Notes under the pieces: generated by a model | Told to the model about the DNA's origin: nothing | Databases searched by the model: none | Seen by the model: only the letters and a program-made list of their open reading frames with translations | NCBI RefSeq assembly: GCF_004193775.1 | Contig: NC_041021.1 | Location: 1,188,001 to 1,252,000 of the forward strand | Length of the DNA: 64,000 nucleotides | From: Glycine soja | Lineage: Eukaryota > Streptophyta > Magnoliopsida > Fabales > Fabaceae | Direction of reading: 5' to 3' | In this document: positions 62,349 to 64,000 of the stretch, one piece after another | Position numbering within the stretch: the stretch's first letter is position 1 | Layout: each line of letters opens with the position of its first letter | Made by a program: the position numbers and the translations under genes

Positions 62349-64000
62349 CTCTCATGAATCATGATCAAAATCTTCATGTACTATCTGAACTCTTAATTTT
62401 ATGCTTGTTAATTTAATGAAAATTTCTTTTTTTTTATTTAAATTTTAATGATTTTTTATATATATAATATTCACAGAAGTTCGAAACTATAATCTTATGC
62501 ATATTATTTCAATTTTCCGTTATTAGGATAATCTTAGTGGGTAAATTTAATGGTAATTTATTAACGTTTATGTTGTGTTTGAGAAAATATGTTACATCTC
62601 TTGTTGTGGCTGTGGATTGTGTATGTGTATGTGATTCTGCAGGGGAAGGGGAAAAACATAGGAGGTATGATTAGATGAATTTTGGACTAGAAGAGGTTGT
62701 AAAGAGAAAAAACAAAAAAGATAAGAACGAAAATTTTGCTTGGTGTCGGATGATGTAATGTAATTGATTGTAAATTTAATTAAAATGTTGTTGAATTGAG
62801 CATTTTTGTCTGAATGCTATAATTATTAGAATAGTGTCACCACCGCTATTGCGCTATATGTTTCACCTGCTTTGGATGGTTTTATATGTTGTTGTCCTTC
62901 TAATTAATTTCTTCCTTCTTTTTGTTTTATTTTTCTTCACTTTCTACTTTAGTTGATCGTTCTTAATTTTATATTAAGAATAAGAATTTTTTATAAGGAT
63001 GGTTTTTACGTATTGATAATTTTGCTTTCGTCTCTCTTCCATATATATATATATAAAGACAAGTGAATTTATGAGTGTATTCAGAACATGAAATAGGAGT
63101 AGAATAAAACTTGTTCGTTCTTACAGATTTTTTATTTATTTATACATAAAAAATCATGTAAATTCAAATAATGTATTAAAGATTATATTATTCTACCAAC
63201 AAGTAGTTATTTGAGTGGAATGAAACTCAAATTCAAACATTGTGAATTAAGAGAAAAAATCAACATGATCGATTCTCTGACAAATTTATTAATGAGTTAT
63301 TTCACTCAAGTAATTCATGTATATATTTTTACTTCATGTGTTATATGAAGAATCGTTTTATTTTAATTTATATTATTTTATAAAAAGACATAATTTCAAT
63401 TAATGTGTATTCATTTATGAATGATCACATTATTTCACTTCATGTCTATTCAAATAATTTCCTTCTCAAAATTCATATAAACCCACATTATTTTCTTTTC
63501 TAAAATGATGATTTGAGAGCTTTAAGTAGACGGGTACTTATGAAAAAACTTAATTATAACAATTAAAAAAATTAAAAGATAATATTTGAGTTAAAAATAT
63601 TAAGAGACTTAAATAGAATAATTGTTAATAATAGTGAAAATATAAGTATTATCAAGTAAAAAAAAGTGTACAACTTGTGAGTATATATTTTGAGGATAAG
63701 GGTTTCTTTATAAAGTTAATATATGCATGTACTTATTTTTTTAATATTCATAATTAATATTTATCAATAGAATTTATGAAAATCTTATAAATTTGTCTGG
63801 TTATTTTTGAATTGAATATCTATGTAATCTATTTGAATTCTTATGTTGGTAGACATTTGCTTTTATTTTTTTCATTTTTAATGAAAATTAAAAGTTTGTG
63901 CCAAATTTCAAAAAACAGAAATGATTGAAAATATGAAAAGTAAAAAAAAAAACATGGATAAAATAAATCTCTCGAACTTGCAGTAAGGAAAGGGGAAATG
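62349..64000. other. 3' flank and AT-rich intergenic DNA
   Basis: Likely 3' UTR at first (AATGAAAA near 62415), then AT-rich sequence with a short (TA)n at about 63042-63054. No gene or element end was recognised up to the window edge. Confidence 0.5.

Overview
The window looks like nuclear DNA of a legume, most likely Glycine (soybean or a close relative). The reasons are spliced plant-type genes with GT-AG introns, very AT-rich intergenic DNA full of decayed plant transposons, and close similarity of the recognised proteins to legume families. Species is an inference from remembered protein and repeat families; no search was run.

Genes. Five intact protein-coding genes can be supported. 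(1) A two-exon PADRE/DUF4228 stress-response protein on + (758-2606). (2) An eleven-exon gene on - (13995 down to 7092) for a 1750-residue FAB1C-type phosphatidylinositol-3-phosphate 5-kinase; all eleven exons join in frame and the total divides by three. (3) A four-exon small J-domain co-chaperone on + (40950-42488), with heat-shock-element-like sequence upstream and a tRNA-derived SINE in its first intron. (4) and (5) Two single-exon, secreted, proline-rich, probably GPI-anchored cell-wall glycoproteins on + (50282-50707 and 61866-62348). They share an architecture and lie 11 kb apart. The genes do not form a pathway; this is ordinary plant gene spacing.

Mobile DNA. The most striking region is 36555-40015. 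It is a 3443-bp Mutator-like element (36564-40006) with long terminal inverted repeats and a perfect 9-bp target duplication. It carries a broken plant-mobile-domain (PMD) gene and three separate arrays of the palindrome TTCCGGAA, 24 exact copies by eye. One array replaces the 3' part of the PMD coding region and includes a 26-bp inverted repeat. Other mobile remnants are a Cassandra-like TRIM with a 5S-rRNA-like block at about 45962-47180, split by a 630-bp hAT-like insertion; a CACTA transposon end finishing at 26183; a Stowaway-like MITE at 47505-47771; a LINE fragment at 44462-44680; and an LTR-like fragment near 21660-21990.

The long stretches 2607-7091, 14861-36554, 42489-50281 and 50708-61865 are otherwise AT-rich intergenic DNA with microsatellites and decayed repeats. 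I found no tRNA, intact rRNA, or CRISPR array. All counts and alignments were made by eye.
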